Source: Myxosarcina sp. GI1
GTDB taxonomy: Bacteria; Cyanobacteriota; Cyanobacteriia; Cyanobacteriales; Xenococcaceae
Length of the DNA: 64,000 nucleotides
Assembly (NCBI RefSeq): GCF_000756305.1
Contig: NZ_JRFE01000017.1
Coordinates: 1-64,000, forward strand
Direction of reading: 5' to 3'
This document shows positions 19,784 to 28,687 of this stretch, one piece after another. How positions within the stretch are numbered: the stretch's first letter is position 1; every line of letters begins with the position of its first letter. The notes beneath the pieces are model-generated. The model saw only the letters and a program-made list of their open reading frames with translations, was not told where the DNA came from and ran no database searches. The translations under genes were made by a program, and so were the position numbers.

Positions 19784-20968
19784 TTAAACTTCCGCTACTT
19801 TACTAGTTTGAGCATCGTAAACGGGATAGCGGAAAGTTGCTACTATGGGACTCTTTTCTGGCATCTCCTCTAGTTCTAAAATATAGACATCGCCACCCTG
19901 TAAAAAAGTACGCATCGCTGCATAGTCTAGTAAATCGATCGCGCCATCTCCAGGTTCTTCTACAAATTCAATTTTATTTGCCTGGGGATCGAATTTCCCC
20001 CACTTTTGAGCATTAGCAGCGATAAAGATAGTGTCTACCTGTCCGTTATAGGCAGCAGGCAAGATTTTTTCTATCTCTGTACCTGCTCGATCGGCAGCAA
20101 GTGATTCGTTAAATTGCGCGATCGCATCGTCGCGTTCTTGTTGTAAATGTGGTTCGATAATTGACCACGCCTGCTGATGCAAGTCTTCTGGTGAAGTATT
20201 TTCTGGGTTGCCTTCTATTCCTGCTTCTAACAAATTATTATAGGAATTCGTTTCATGATAGATAGGCAAGAGAAAATTAGCACCAGCTAGAACTAAAGGA
20301 ACTTTGGCATCGTTGAGTAAATTTTGCATTCCTCGTTCGACTGCGATCAGAAAACGTCGAATTCCTTCTTTATCTTCAGTCGTGCCTACACCCTGACCAT
20401 GATACGTAGGACTATTGCCACTACCGCCACCGCTATGATACTGTATCTGTTTTTCAGGATCGTCGTATTTTAAAGCTTCTTCTATACTGTCGGGTACGCC
20501 TGCGGGTAAGTCTATTTCTTTAATGCTGTAGTGATTGCCCTGAAAGAGCTTAACTTGATTTTGAGCTAATGCCAACAGGTAAAATCTACTGTTTCTGGTA
20601 ATTACGGGTAGTAGCGGTTTGAGGTGTGGGCGATCGCTTACTACTACAAGTTCTTCAAAATTATAAGGTAAACGATAGTAGCGTAAATTGTTGGGTGCGA
20701 TAAACACCGCCAAACCTTCATCTTGATGTTGCCAAAAATCGTAGTTATTTATTGTCTCTTTAGCTTCTTGCAAGATGTTGTTAGCATCATCCGATCGCAT
20801 TTCCAAATCGTCTAATTGCTGTTCTGCCTCACTTATCAAATTTTTGAAGCGAATAGGATTTTGGCGAGTTTCGGCACCAGCTTTTTCGGCTGGCATATAG
20901 ATACTGATGCAAGGTTCACTAGTTTCTGACAACAAATTTTCTAGTTCGGTTTTTGACAATAAGGTCAT
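19784..20968 (-). CDS. baeRF family 3-type protein (release-factor-like)
   Basis: A 394-residue soluble protein that I place in the bacterial archaeo-eukaryotic release factor (baeRF) group, family 3 type. Evidence is the N-terminal CISIYMPAEKAGAETRQNPI, the central QVKLFQGNHYSIKEIDLP and the C-terminal VDTIFIAANAQKWGKFD followed by LLDYAAMRTFLQGGDVYIL. The fold is related to eRF1 and Pelota domains, and the group has been proposed to act at ribosomes, possibly on stalled or inactive ones. No biochemical role is certain. Positions about 195-210 are Gly/Ser rich (GGGSGNSPTYHGQG), corresponding to the region where release factors carry a catalytic loop. Monocistronic; divergent from pstC. Confidence 0.75.
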   Translation of the reverse strand: MTLLSKTELENLLSETSEPCISIYMPAEKAGAETRQNPIRFKNLISEAEQQLDDLEMRSDDANNILQEAKETINNYDFWQHQDEGLAVFIAPNNLRYYRLPYNFEELVVVSDRPHLKPLLPVITRNSRFYLLALAQNQVKLFQGNHYSIKEIDLPAGVPDSIEEALKYDDPEKQIQYHSGGGSGNSPTYHGQGVGTTEDKEGIRRFLIAVERGMQNLLNDAKVPLVLAGANFLLPIYHETNSYNNLLEAGIEGNPENTSPEDLHQQAWSIIEPHLQQERDDAIAQFNESLAADRAGTEIEKILPAAYNGQVDTIFIAANAQKWGKFDPQANKIEFVEEPGDGAIDLLDYAAMRTFLQGGDVYILELEEMPEKSPIVATFRYPVYDAQTSKVAEV

Positions 20969-21151
20969 AAATATGCTGTTTCCTGATTTTTATGTTTTTT
21001 AAGGTTTTATGTGTATATTGCAAAACAATTTTTCTATGCTGACATCCTTCTTAAGTAAGGAAATTGATAAGAAACAGGCTCGTTATTAAAGTTACAGTTA
21101 AGTAAGATTTAGTTTTTTTAAGGCGATCGAGTTTTATGTAAGCTCGCTGTC

Positions 21152-21170
21152 GTTAACCTATACTTAATCT
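21152..21170 (+). promoter_or_regulatory. Pho box upstream of pstC
   Basis: Two 8-base direct repeats separated by three bases, GTTAACCT-ATA-CTTAATCT, lie 76 bases before the pstC start. Cyanobacterial PhoB/SphR sites are built from YTTAACCW repeats with 3-base spacing. The first unit matches at seven of eight positions and the second less well. A third unit is not convincing. Confidence 0.55.
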
Positions 21171-21245
21171 GAGTAGTGTAAATACTTACTCATAGCTAAA
21201 AAAATTAAAGTTAAAATAATAAATTTTTGAATATTACACAATTCT

Positions 21246-22136
21246 ATGAATAATAATAGAAAAATTGGACGCACTCCTATGATGGAGAGGTCTTTAGACA
21301 GTACTTTTTATCGAGCGGCACAAATATTTGCTCTGGCAGTGGCAGGAATTTTAATCTGGATTACCATTCAGGTTTTTTTACAAGCTATGCCTGCAATAAG
21401 TGAATTTGGCTGGAGATTTTTGTTTAGCAGCAGTTGGAATCCAGTTAATCAACAGTATGGAGTTTGGCCTGCAATATACGGTACGATTGTCAGTTCGGCG
21501 ATCGCGCTATTGATTTCCGTTCCCATCGGCTTGGGAGTGGCAATTTTCCTGAGCGAAGACTATTTATCCCCCAAATTTCAACGGGTAATCGTGTTTTTAG
21601 TCGAGTTGTTAGCAGCCGTCCCTAGCGTGGTTTATGGTTTATGGGGTATTTTTGTCTTGATTCCTTTCCTAAAAAATATTAGTCCCTTAAGAGGTCCAGG
21701 GATGTTACCTGCGGCACTGATTTTATCAGTAATGATTTTACCAACCATAACTGCGATCGCTCGCGATGCAATTATTAACGTCGATATTGGTTTGCGTCAG
21801 GCAGCAGTTGGCTTGGGTGCAACTCGTTGGGAAGCAATCCTCAAAATTATTATTCCTGCGGCATCTTCTGGCATTATTGGCGGCATTATGCTGGCACTCG
21901 GACGCGCCTTGGGAGAAACCATGGCGGTAACGATGCTAATTGGTAACTCTAACAGAGTCAGCGTATCGGTTTTCGAGCCTTCTAATACCGTTTCTTCTCT
22001 ACTCGCCAATCAGTTTGCCGAAGCCAGCGGCTTACAGGTATCGGCATTGATGTATGCAGCCTTGATTCTGTTTGTAATTACTTTAGTAGTTAACGTTTTG
22101 GCGCAGTTGATAGTCACTAGACTACAAAGAATTTAA
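21246..22136 (+). CDS. pstC: phosphate ABC transporter permease PstC
   Basis: One of the two membrane subunits of the high-affinity phosphate importer. The 296 residues have six predicted helices and the ABC-permease EAA loop at DVGLRQAAVGLGATRWEAIL (about 180-200, first residue omitted), with the PstC-typical LGRALGETMAVTMLIGNS after it. The N-terminus begins with a polar stretch (NNNRKIGRTPMMERSLD), then the first helix. pstA follows 27 bases later, so the two are cotranscribed. Neither pstS nor pstB is adjacent, so the ATPase and binding protein must be encoded elsewhere. Phosphate-starvation control is suggested by the upstream Pho box. Confidence 0.95.
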   Translation: MNNNRKIGRTPMMERSLDSTFYRAAQIFALAVAGILIWITIQVFLQAMPAISEFGWRFLFSSSWNPVNQQYGVWPAIYGTIVSSAIALLISVPIGLGVAIFLSEDYLSPKFQRVIVFLVELLAAVPSVVYGLWGIFVLIPFLKNISPLRGPGMLPAALILSVMILPTITAIARDAIINVDIGLRQAAVGLGATRWEAILKIIIPAASSGIIGGIMLALGRALGETMAVTMLIGNSNRVSVSVFEPSNTVSSLLANQFAEASGLQVSALMYAALILFVITLVVNVLAQLIVTRLQRI

Positions 22137-22163
22137 ATAAAGAATGATTATTTTTAGAAAATT

Positions 22164-23063
22164 ATGACAACCGAATTTATCGATTCAAAATCCAGTTTCA
22201 ATCCTGCTAGTCTCAAGCGCAATCCAAAATCTCCTCGCACTCTGTTTGGCTTGATTATGAGTTTTATTGCCGGGCTATTTACAGTGCTAGCATTAATACC
22301 TCTATTTATTATTTTGGCTTACCTGTTAACTAAGGGAGTTGCGTCACTACGTCCCTCAGTATTTACCGAACTACCACCACCACCACTAGTAGACGGCGGC
22401 GGTTTTGGTAATGCTGTGGTTGGTACCATAATTATGGTGGGAATTGGCGGCTTAATCAGCGTTCCTATTGGCATCATGGCAGCAATTTATCTATCTGAAT
22501 TTAGCAGCGGTAAACTTGCAGAATGGATTCGTTTTGCTACCAATGTTTTGAGCGGCGTTCCTTCAATTATTATTGGGGTGTTTGCCTATGGTGTAATTGT
22601 TTTAACTACCAAAGCTTATTCGGCTTGGGCTGGAGGATTTGCCCTGGCAATTTTAATGCTGCCAATTATCGTTCGTACCACTGACGAATCTTTAAAACTC
22701 GTACCGCAAGATGTTCGTCAGGCAGCAGTGGGTGTGGGCGCAAACAAATATCAAACCATTCTTAAAGTAGTGTTGCCCGCAGCCATACCTGCAATTATTA
22801 CAGGAATAACTCTAGCGGTAGCGAGAGCGGCAGGAGAAACAGCACCTTTACTATTTACGGCTTTATTTACTCAATTTTGGCCTAATTGGGATAATCTTTT
22901 GGTAGAACCTACCGCATCTTTGTCGGTATTGGTTTATAATTTTGCGATCGTTCCTTTTCAAAATCAACAGGAGTTAGCCTGGGCAGCGGCGTTTATTTTG
23001 GTGTTGTTGGTATTGGTTACTAGTGTTGTTTCGCGTATTGCGACTGCTCAGCGAACTTATTAG
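22164..23063 (+). CDS. pstA: phosphate ABC transporter permease PstA
   Basis: Partner permease of PstC in the plasma membrane. It has 299 residues with six helices. The EAA loop is at about 190-210 (VPQDVRQAAVGVGANKYQTI) and the family segment ARAAGETAPLLFTALF follows it. A periplasmic proline-rich loop (ELPPPPLVDGGG) near residue 73 is typical of PstA. The gene follows pstC directly. No pstB follows; downstream there are about 200 bases and then an unrelated DUF4385 gene. Confidence 0.95.
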   Translation: MTTEFIDSKSSFNPASLKRNPKSPRTLFGLIMSFIAGLFTVLALIPLFIILAYLLTKGVASLRPSVFTELPPPPLVDGGGFGNAVVGTIIMVGIGGLISVPIGIMAAIYLSEFSSGKLAEWIRFATNVLSGVPSIIIGVFAYGVIVLTTKAYSAWAGGFALAILMLPIIVRTTDESLKLVPQDVRQAAVGVGANKYQTILKVVLPAAIPAIITGITLAVARAAGETAPLLFTALFTQFWPNWDNLLVEPTASLSVLVYNFAIVPFQNQQELAWAAAFILVLLVLVTSVVSRIATAQRTY

Positions 23064-23201
23064 TTGCATGAATTAGGAGTGCGTAGTTTGTAGTTTGTAG
23101 TTTTAAAGCAGAGAATAATTATACTTCGTCGTTAGATTGGCGTTGGTTTCCATCGAATAACAACTAGGGCTATATTACTCATAGCTGTTGCCAAATTTAC
23201 T

Positions 23202-23246
23202 TCGTTAGACTACAAACAGAGAATTTTTCGCGATCGCCCCGAATAG
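23202..23246 (+). repeat. degenerate duplicate of the DUF4385 gene start
   Basis: This spacer segment encodes SLDYKQRIFRDRPE and then a stop. The intact gene 76 bases downstream encodes SLDYKNIDFRDRPD at its start. About 40 bases are shared, including the full CGCGATCGCCCCGA. It looks like a partial tandem duplication of the gene's 5' end, with the upstream copy decayed. Confidence 0.6.
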
Positions 23247-23265
23247 TTAAATTATTTTATCGAGC

Positions 23266-23769
23266 GTGTTTGATTACTCATTAGACTATAAAAATATAGA
23301 TTTTCGCGATCGCCCCGATTTATATAGCATTGGAAAAGGGGAACAGGGAGTATTATTAGTAGAGCCCTATAAGTCAGAAATATTACCGCACTGGCGGTTT
23401 AAAAATCCTGAAATTGCTACCGAGTCAAGCGAAAAAATCTATCAGCTATTTTTAGAATATTTAGAAAAAGAAGATTTTGTCGGCGCGGATATGGCAAGAA
23501 AATTTTTGCAAATGGGCTACACGCGATCGCGCCGTTATGCCAATCACAAAAGCGGCAAAAAGTACCGCAGCAATCCTCAAAAAGCCGAATCAAAACAGGC
23601 AGAAAAAGCCGCCAGAAAAGAAATCTTACCCAACGATCCCGATCCAATTAAAGCTAAATCGGCAGAAATATTCAAAGCCAAATGGCAAGAGGCTAAAAAC
23701 AATCCTGTATATCAGCAGCTTGCCGAACAGCACAGGCAAGAATACGAAGCCAAGACTGAAAAAGAATAA
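23266..23769 (+). CDS. DUF4385 domain protein
   Basis: A 167-residue soluble protein beginning at GTG 23266 with FDYSLDYKNIDFRDRPDLY. It continues with the conserved KGEQGVLLVEPYKSEILPHW and then FVGADMARKFLQMGYTRSRRYANHKSGKKY. This matches the family known as DUF4385. The C-terminal half is highly charged and Lys/Glu/Ala rich, probably a long helix, which fits a nucleic-acid or protein scaffold role, but no function is known. There is no signal peptide. A decayed duplicate of its start lies upstream. Confidence 0.8.
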   Translation: MFDYSLDYKNIDFRDRPDLYSIGKGEQGVLLVEPYKSEILPHWRFKNPEIATESSEKIYQLFLEYLEKEDFVGADMARKFLQMGYTRSRRYANHKSGKKYRSNPQKAESKQAEKAARKEILPNDPDPIKAKSAEIFKAKWQEAKNNPVYQQLAEQHRQEYEAKTEKE

Positions 23770-23909
23770 TAGTTCTTTGTGGAAATAACTATAAAACATC
23801 AATAATTAATACATTTGTTTTATATACCCATAGCCACATAGAAAATTCAATTATGTATATGTACGATATTTACATAAACAACAGTATCCTGTCGATTTAA
23901 GAAAAATTT

Positions 23910-24329
23910 GTGTATTTTATTATTGTTGGCGGAGCCGCAGTTGCCCGCTATTTTGTTTCTATAGCAGTAGAAGAAGGACACCGAGTTACAGTAATTGAAA
24001 AAAATAAATCTCGCGCTCGGACTATTTTGCAACAGTACGATGTAAAAGTATTAAATGCCGATATCTCTCAAGGAGATATTTTAGATGAAGCAGAGGCAAA
24101 GCGTGCCGATGCTATTATTGCCACTACAGAAGACGACTCGGTTAATCTAATGGCAATGCTGTTGGGAAAAGAACGGGATGTCAAACATCTAGTTGCTATG
24201 GTGCAAAATCGCGAACACAAACAGATGTTTGAAAAACTTGGCGTTCGGGTTTTGACCGATCCAGAAATGATAATTGCCAAAAAGCTTTACAGTTTTGTTG
24301 GTGGCGATCGCCAAGATGATGCAAAATGA
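23910..24329 (+). CDS. TrkA-N domain potassium uptake regulator
   Basis: A 139-residue cytosolic NAD-binding subunit for a Trk/Ktr K+ channel. It carries only the RCK N-domain: a Rossmann fold beginning MYFIIVGGAAVARYFVSIAV, an acidic residue after the second strand (VTVIEKN) and ADAIIATTEDDSVNLMAMLL. The nucleotide motif is VGGAAV rather than the usual GxGxxG, so binding affinity may differ. The C-terminal TrkA-C domain is missing, which is common in cyanobacteria. The start is GTG 23910. The stop overlaps the TrkH start by four bases (ATGA), implying translational coupling and a shared complex. Confidence 0.88.
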   Translation: MYFIIVGGAAVARYFVSIAVEEGHRVTVIEKNKSRARTILQQYDVKVLNADISQGDILDEAEAKRADAIIATTEDDSVNLMAMLLGKERDVKHLVAMVQNREHKQMFEKLGVRVLTDPEMIIAKKLYSFVGGDRQDDAK

Positions 24330-25828
24330 ATCCAGCTGTTAAAACAATTCTGCGCGATCTCGGTTTATTTTTGCACATCCCAGGAGTAATGGCATTAATT
24401 TCGCTGCCTGTTTGTCTGGCGTGGGGCGAAACCTATGCCGTACGTCCTTTTGTTATCTGTGCGATCGCTTCTTTAGCAACTGGACAAATACTCTACCGTT
24501 GCTGTTGCTCTGCAAATGCTAGTCGTACACCCTACGCCATGATCACGGCGGCTCTCGGCTGGCTGATTTTACCCTTATTTGCTGCTATACCTCTAGTAGC
24601 GATCGCCAACGAACTGTCGATCGCACCAGGAACTTCGGCTACCATACTGCGGTTTAGCAACCCTTGGAACGCTATTTTTGAAGGAATGGCAGGATTTACC
24701 AGTGCTGGTTTGTCAATGGCACTACACTACGATGAACTACCACGTAGTATCCAGTGGTGGCGATCGCTAATGCAGTGGGTAGGCGGCGTGGGCGTAATTG
24801 TTTTGGTTATTTCCGTACTAGAACCAAGCACCAATCCCTATCAGCTTTACAATGCCGAAGCCAGACAAAAGAGAATTGGTCTAACTGTTGGGACTACAGT
24901 TAGGTATATTTGGTGGATTTACCTGCTTTATACTGTTTTTGCCATATTTTTATTGCGAATTGCGGGCATGTCCTGGTGGTCGGCACTCAATCATTCTTTT
25001 ACTGCTATTTCTACAGGTGGCTTTAGCATTCGCGACGACAGTATTGGTGCTTATGGTGCTGCTGTCAAAATTGCCACGATGGTAGTAATGATTTTGGGGG
25101 CAATTAGTTTTCCTATACACTACAAACTAATATACAAACGTCGCTGGAAAGCCTTGGTAGAGGATAACCAACATCAAGCTTTATGGATTTTACTGGTGTT
25201 GGGAATAGTAGGTTTGTGGTTTTTAAATTATTTAGCTAATGCTCCAACCAGTCTGTTAGACACGATCTTTCAATGGGTTTCTGCTTTGACCACCACTGGT
25301 TTTAATACGGTACAAATCAAACCCTGGAACGAAGGAGCAAAGTTATTAATGGCGATCGCGATGATTATCGGTGGTGCGGCAGGTTCGACGACTGGAGGAA
25401 TTAAGCTAAACCGCTTTGTGTTTTTGTTTAAAGCTGTTATTTGGCGTTTTCGCCTGATTGCTTTGTTACCTCACGAAATGATGCGCTATCGACTTGACGG
25501 GGAAATTGTCAAAGAAGCAGAAGCAAATCGTCGTATAGAAGCTGCGGCTGTTATTGCCTTTTTATGGATGGTTTTTTTGGCGATCGGCGTGTTGATTTTA
25601 TCGCAGTTGCAGCTACCGCAATATACTCTTAGCGATACTATTTTTGAAACTGCTTCGGCTTTAGGTAGCGTTGGCTTATCTACAGGTATTACCCATCCCG
25701 ATCTACCCTGGTTGGGTAAGTTGGTTCTCATCGTTCTAATGTGGATGGGACGCTTGGAAATTATTCCCGTATTGCTGCTTCTTTCTTTGCCAATTAAAAC
25801 TATCTCTCAACGGGTTAAAAGTAATTAA
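24326..25828 (+). CDS. TrkH/KtrB family potassium transporter membrane subunit
   Basis: A 500-residue membrane pore protein for K+ (or Na+-coupled K+) uptake. The four selectivity-filter loops of the fourfold MPM repeat are visible: GFTSAGLSM near 128, AISTGGFSI near 230, LTTTGFNT near 330 and ALGSVGLST near 450. Each keeps the key glycine. About ten membrane helices are expected. A further conserved element is GGAAGSTTGGIKLNRF near 352. The gene overlaps the TrkA-N gene by four bases, and the encoded pair should assemble together. Confidence 0.93.
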   Translation: MNPAVKTILRDLGLFLHIPGVMALISLPVCLAWGETYAVRPFVICAIASLATGQILYRCCCSANASRTPYAMITAALGWLILPLFAAIPLVAIANELSIAPGTSATILRFSNPWNAIFEGMAGFTSAGLSMALHYDELPRSIQWWRSLMQWVGGVGVIVLVISVLEPSTNPYQLYNAEARQKRIGLTVGTTVRYIWWIYLLYTVFAIFLLRIAGMSWWSALNHSFTAISTGGFSIRDDSIGAYGAAVKIATMVVMILGAISFPIHYKLIYKRRWKALVEDNQHQALWILLVLGIVGLWFLNYLANAPTSLLDTIFQWVSALTTTGFNTVQIKPWNEGAKLLMAIAMIIGGAAGSTTGGIKLNRFVFLFKAVIWRFRLIALLPHEMMRYRLDGEIVKEAEANRRIEAAAVIAFLWMVFLAIGVLILSQLQLPQYTLSDTIFETASALGSVGLSTGITHPDLPWLGKLVLIVLMWMGRLEIIPVLLLLSLPIKTISQRVKSN

Positions 25829-26450
25829 ATCTTTTTCTCGTAATTGTTTGTCTAGTTGTTTTAAGTTTTGTACCTTGTAAGCAAGAAATCGTGTAAACGA
25901 CCGCTATTAATAAAATTAAATTAATTATTTGTGGAGAATTATAGTCATTCCAATTAATTTCCGTATGGTCAACTAGCTTGTTGTTAGTGGTTAGTAGTTA
26001 GAGGAGCCGCCGCATATGGCGACGTTGTTAGTAAGGTTAAAGCTAATTCAATCTCAGTGACTCATACCTCTGGTTTCTTTTAGGAATGACTACAGCATAA
26101 GAGTCTTCAAGATTATAACCACCGCTCCGCTCGTACAATCGCAAAACTTTAATTTTTTGTTGATAAATAACCTCTTAAAGAACAAGGAAAGTTTTGTAGT
26201 CTATAACTACCTTTAATACTTCTCTTTTCTCTGTTAACCATTGCTGAAGTTGGTAATAAAGATTGGCGTAAGAAGTATATTTTAGTTCTTCGATCTCAGT
26301 CACTGTCAGTTGAGTCAAATAATTAATATAATTAATAGCTTATCATCTCAAAAATTAGAATGCCGATAAATAGCTCGCAAACAATAGTTAGTAATAATAC
26401 GGAAAAAACTATTTGACCTAAATTAATCAACATATTTAAATACAAATATA
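25829..26450. other. intergenic region, 622 bases
   Basis: This spacer between trkH and the GGDEF-EAL gene holds degenerate heptads (GTTAGTGGTTAGTAGTTAG near 25984) and a small hairpin (GCCGCATATGGCG near 26007). It also contains one short minus-strand frame at 26175-26318, listed separately. The remainder is AT-rich and without recognised elements. Confidence 0.6.
26175..26318 (-). CDS. possible 47-residue protein or gene remnant
   Basis: From TTG 26318 the frame reads MTQLTVTEIEELKYTSYANL and ends KVVIDYKTFLVL before TAA at 26175. It is amphipathic and charged, with codon use like a real helical protein. There is no ATG and no convincing ribosome site, so it may be the tail of a lost gene. 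No family was recognised. Confidence 0.25.
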   Translation of the reverse strand: MTQLTVTEIEELKYTSYANLYYQLQQWLTEKREVLKVVIDYKTFLVL

Positions 26451-28379
26451 ATGAATAAATCTACGTCCCCTACCCGAGAAAAGTACATTTTAGTCATCGA
26501 CGACGTAATAGATAACTTAAGACTATTATCAGACATGCTTCGTCAACAAGGGTATGAAGTTCGCTGTGCTAAAAGTGGCAAAGCAGCTTTAAAATCAATA
26601 TCAGACAAGATTCCCGATCTGGTTTTACTAGATATTCAAATGCCCGAGATGGATGGCTATGAAATATGTCAAAAACTCAAGCTAAAACCAGAAACGTGCA
26701 ATATACCTGTAATTTTTCTTAGTGCAGAAAACAGTATTGAGAGCAAAATTAAGGGCTTTAAACTAGGGGCAATAGATTATATAATCAAACCATTTCAAAT
26801 GGAAGAGGTGCTAATTCGAGTACAAAATCAACTTGCCCTTCAATCTGCCAGTGTAGAAATACGTGAATTAAATCGGCAACTACAGGAGCAAGTTTTTAAG
26901 GAACAACACCGAACCTATGAACTACAAGAGGTTAACTATAAATTACAACAAGAAATTACGGCTAGGCGCGAAGCAGAACGAAAATTAGCACACGAAGCAC
27001 TACATGATAGTCTAACTGGTTTGCCTAACCGTAGCTTTTTAATGGAAAGAATAAATCATGCCATCGAGCGTATGAAGCGAAACCCAGACTATGGTTTTGC
27101 AGTACTATTTTTAGATTTGAATCGTTTCAAAAATGTTAACGACACTCTGGGGCATAATATTGGGGATAGATTATTAATTGCGTTTGCCAGTTTATTACAA
27201 GAAAATGTTCGCAATTTAGATACTGTTGCTCGTCTTGGTGGTGATGAGTTTGTTATTTTATTAGAACAAATTAACTCTCTGAAATATACAATAGTAATCG
27301 TCGAACGTATTTTAAAAAATTTACAAAGACCTTTTAACCTCGAAGGAAATTCTTTGGCTGTAAGCACTAGCATTGGTATTACTCTGAGTTCGCCTCAATA
27401 CGAAAATAGCTCTCAAATTTTGCGAGATGCAGATATTGCGATGTATCAAGCAAAATCTAAGAATAAAAGTCAATATGAAGTTTTCGATCGCTCTATGTAT
27501 CTGGAAACTTTAACAGTCATGGAGTTGGAAAACGATCTGCGTCAAGCATTACAAAGACAAGAATTTTACCTACACTATCAGCCAATAGTTTCTTTACAAG
27601 ACAACAAATTAGAGGGATTTGAAGCTTTAATTCGCTGGCAGCATCCTACCAAAGGATTTATTTCTCCTAATAAATTTATTCCGATCGCCGAAGATACGGG
27701 TTTAGTTGTACCTATAGGCAACTGGGTATTAAAAGAAGCCTGCCAACAATTAGCCATCTGGCAACAACAGTCAGGTAAAAAGGCAGAGATAAATAAGCTA
27801 AAAATTAGTATTAATGTTGCCAGCCAACAATTACAAGAAATAGATTTTGTTCCCAGGTTAGACGAGATTTTGTCTGATACTGGTTTAGATCCTAGCTGTA
27901 TCAAGCTAGAGATTACCGAGCGAGTTTTAATCGATTCAGCAGAAGTTATTCAAAACAATTTTGCAGAAATCCGCAAAAGAAAAATAAAGTTGAGTATTGA
28001 TGACTTTGGTACTGGCTATTCTTGTTTGAGTTATTTACATCGCTTGCCAATTGATAATCTAAAAATCGATCGTTCTTTTATCGATGGAATTAACACCGAT
28101 CGAGAAAACTTAGAAATTGTCAAAACAATTATTACCTTAGCTCATACCCTTGGTATGGATGCGATCGCCGAAGGAATTGAAACTGCGGAACAAGCAGAAA
28201 AATTAAAGACTTTAGGTTGTGAAATGGCTCAAGGATATTTCTTTGCCAAACCATTATCTACTCAAGAAATAGAGCTAAAGCTTAATGATTTTATCCGAGG
28301 TGACTTTAAAGGCACAACCAAAAATTTTAATAAACCCAAGCTGTTACCTCATTCCAATTTTGTAACAGCAAAGTTCTAA
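26451..28379 (+). CDS. response regulator with GGDEF and EAL domains
   Basis: A 642-residue cytosolic c-di-GMP enzyme under two-component control. Domains: receiver (about 12-130, phosphorylation site Asp61 in [11 protein letters not shown]), a coiled linker (about 140-185), GGDEF cyclase (about 190-350) and EAL phosphodiesterase (about 370-620). The active GGDEF motif is intact ([10 protein letters not shown], 263-267), and the inhibitory RxxD site is present as RNLD just upstream. The EAL motif is intact (EALIRWQHP near 391), with the catalytic [14 protein letters not shown] and KIDRSFID segments. It is therefore potentially bifunctional, with direction set by phosphorylation. The giant hybrid kinase gene begins 308 bases downstream on the same strand and is a plausible partner (inference). 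Confidence 0.95.
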   Translation: MNKSTSPTREKYILVIDDVIDNLRLLSDMLRQQGYEVRCAKSGKAALKSISDKIPDLVLLDIQMPEMDGYEICQKLKLKPETCNIPVIFLSAENSIESKIKGFKLGAIDYIIKPFQMEEVLIRVQNQLALQSASVEIRELNRQLQEQVFKEQHRTYELQEVNYKLQQEITARREAERKLAHEALHDSLTGLPNRSFLMERINHAIERMKRNPDYGFAVLFLDLNRFKNVNDTLGHNIGDRLLIAFASLLQENVRNLDTVARLGGDEFVILLEQINSLKYTIVIVERILKNLQRPFNLEGNSLAVSTSIGITLSSPQYENSSQILRDADIAMYQAKSKNKSQYEVFDRSMYLETLTVMELENDLRQALQRQEFYLHYQPIVSLQDNKLEGFEALIRWQHPTKGFISPNKFIPIAEDTGLVVPIGNWVLKEACQQLAIWQQQSGKKAEINKLKISINVASQQLQEIDFVPRLDEILSDTGLDPSCIKLEITERVLIDSAEVIQNNFAEIRKRKIKLSIDDFGTGYSCLSYLHRLPIDNLKIDRSFIDGINTDRENLEIVKTIITLAHTLGMDAIAEGIETAEQAEKLKTLGCEMAQGYFFAKPLSTQEIELKLNDFIRGDFKGTTKNFNKPKLLPHSNFVTAKF

Positions 28380-28687
28380 AAAATAAGGGGATTCGAGCGG
28401 AAACTACGCTCAAAAGCAACTCCTGACTTGATAATCGAGAAGTAACAACTTAAAAATGGTAATAGTTGCAGGTTTCGAAATGCAGGAGTTAGTAGCTTAC
28501 TTTTACTTAGAATAACAAAGTAATCTATCAAGTCTTGGCAAGCATTTGCATATTTGCCACTGAGGGGTAAGAAAATTTATCCTAGAAAATTAACCTGTTA
28601 AAGATTGGTAGATTAATTGTTAGAAGATAGCTGAATAATTAGTTTAGTGAATGGGAACTATAGGAAAATAGAGATTCACTAATAAAA
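28380..28687. other. spacer with a foldable element upstream of the giant kinase
   Basis: A 308-base gap. AACTCCTG (28418-28425) and CAGGAGTT (28483-28490) are a perfect 8-base inverted repeat. They enclose a second pair, CAACT (28446-28450) with AGTTG (28463-28467). The nested pairing could form a structured 5' leader or the end of the previous transcript. No known riboswitch class was recognised. Confidence 0.45.

Noticed and set aside
21172-21187. GTG-N8-TAC sequence before pstC as an NtcA box
   Set aside because: One core base differs and the spacing to any -10 is poor; the Pho box explains the region better.
23910-23960. TrkA-N protein as non-functional because its GxGxxG is altered
   Set aside because: The rest of the Rossmann fold is intact and the gene is coupled to trkH, so loss of function is not supported.
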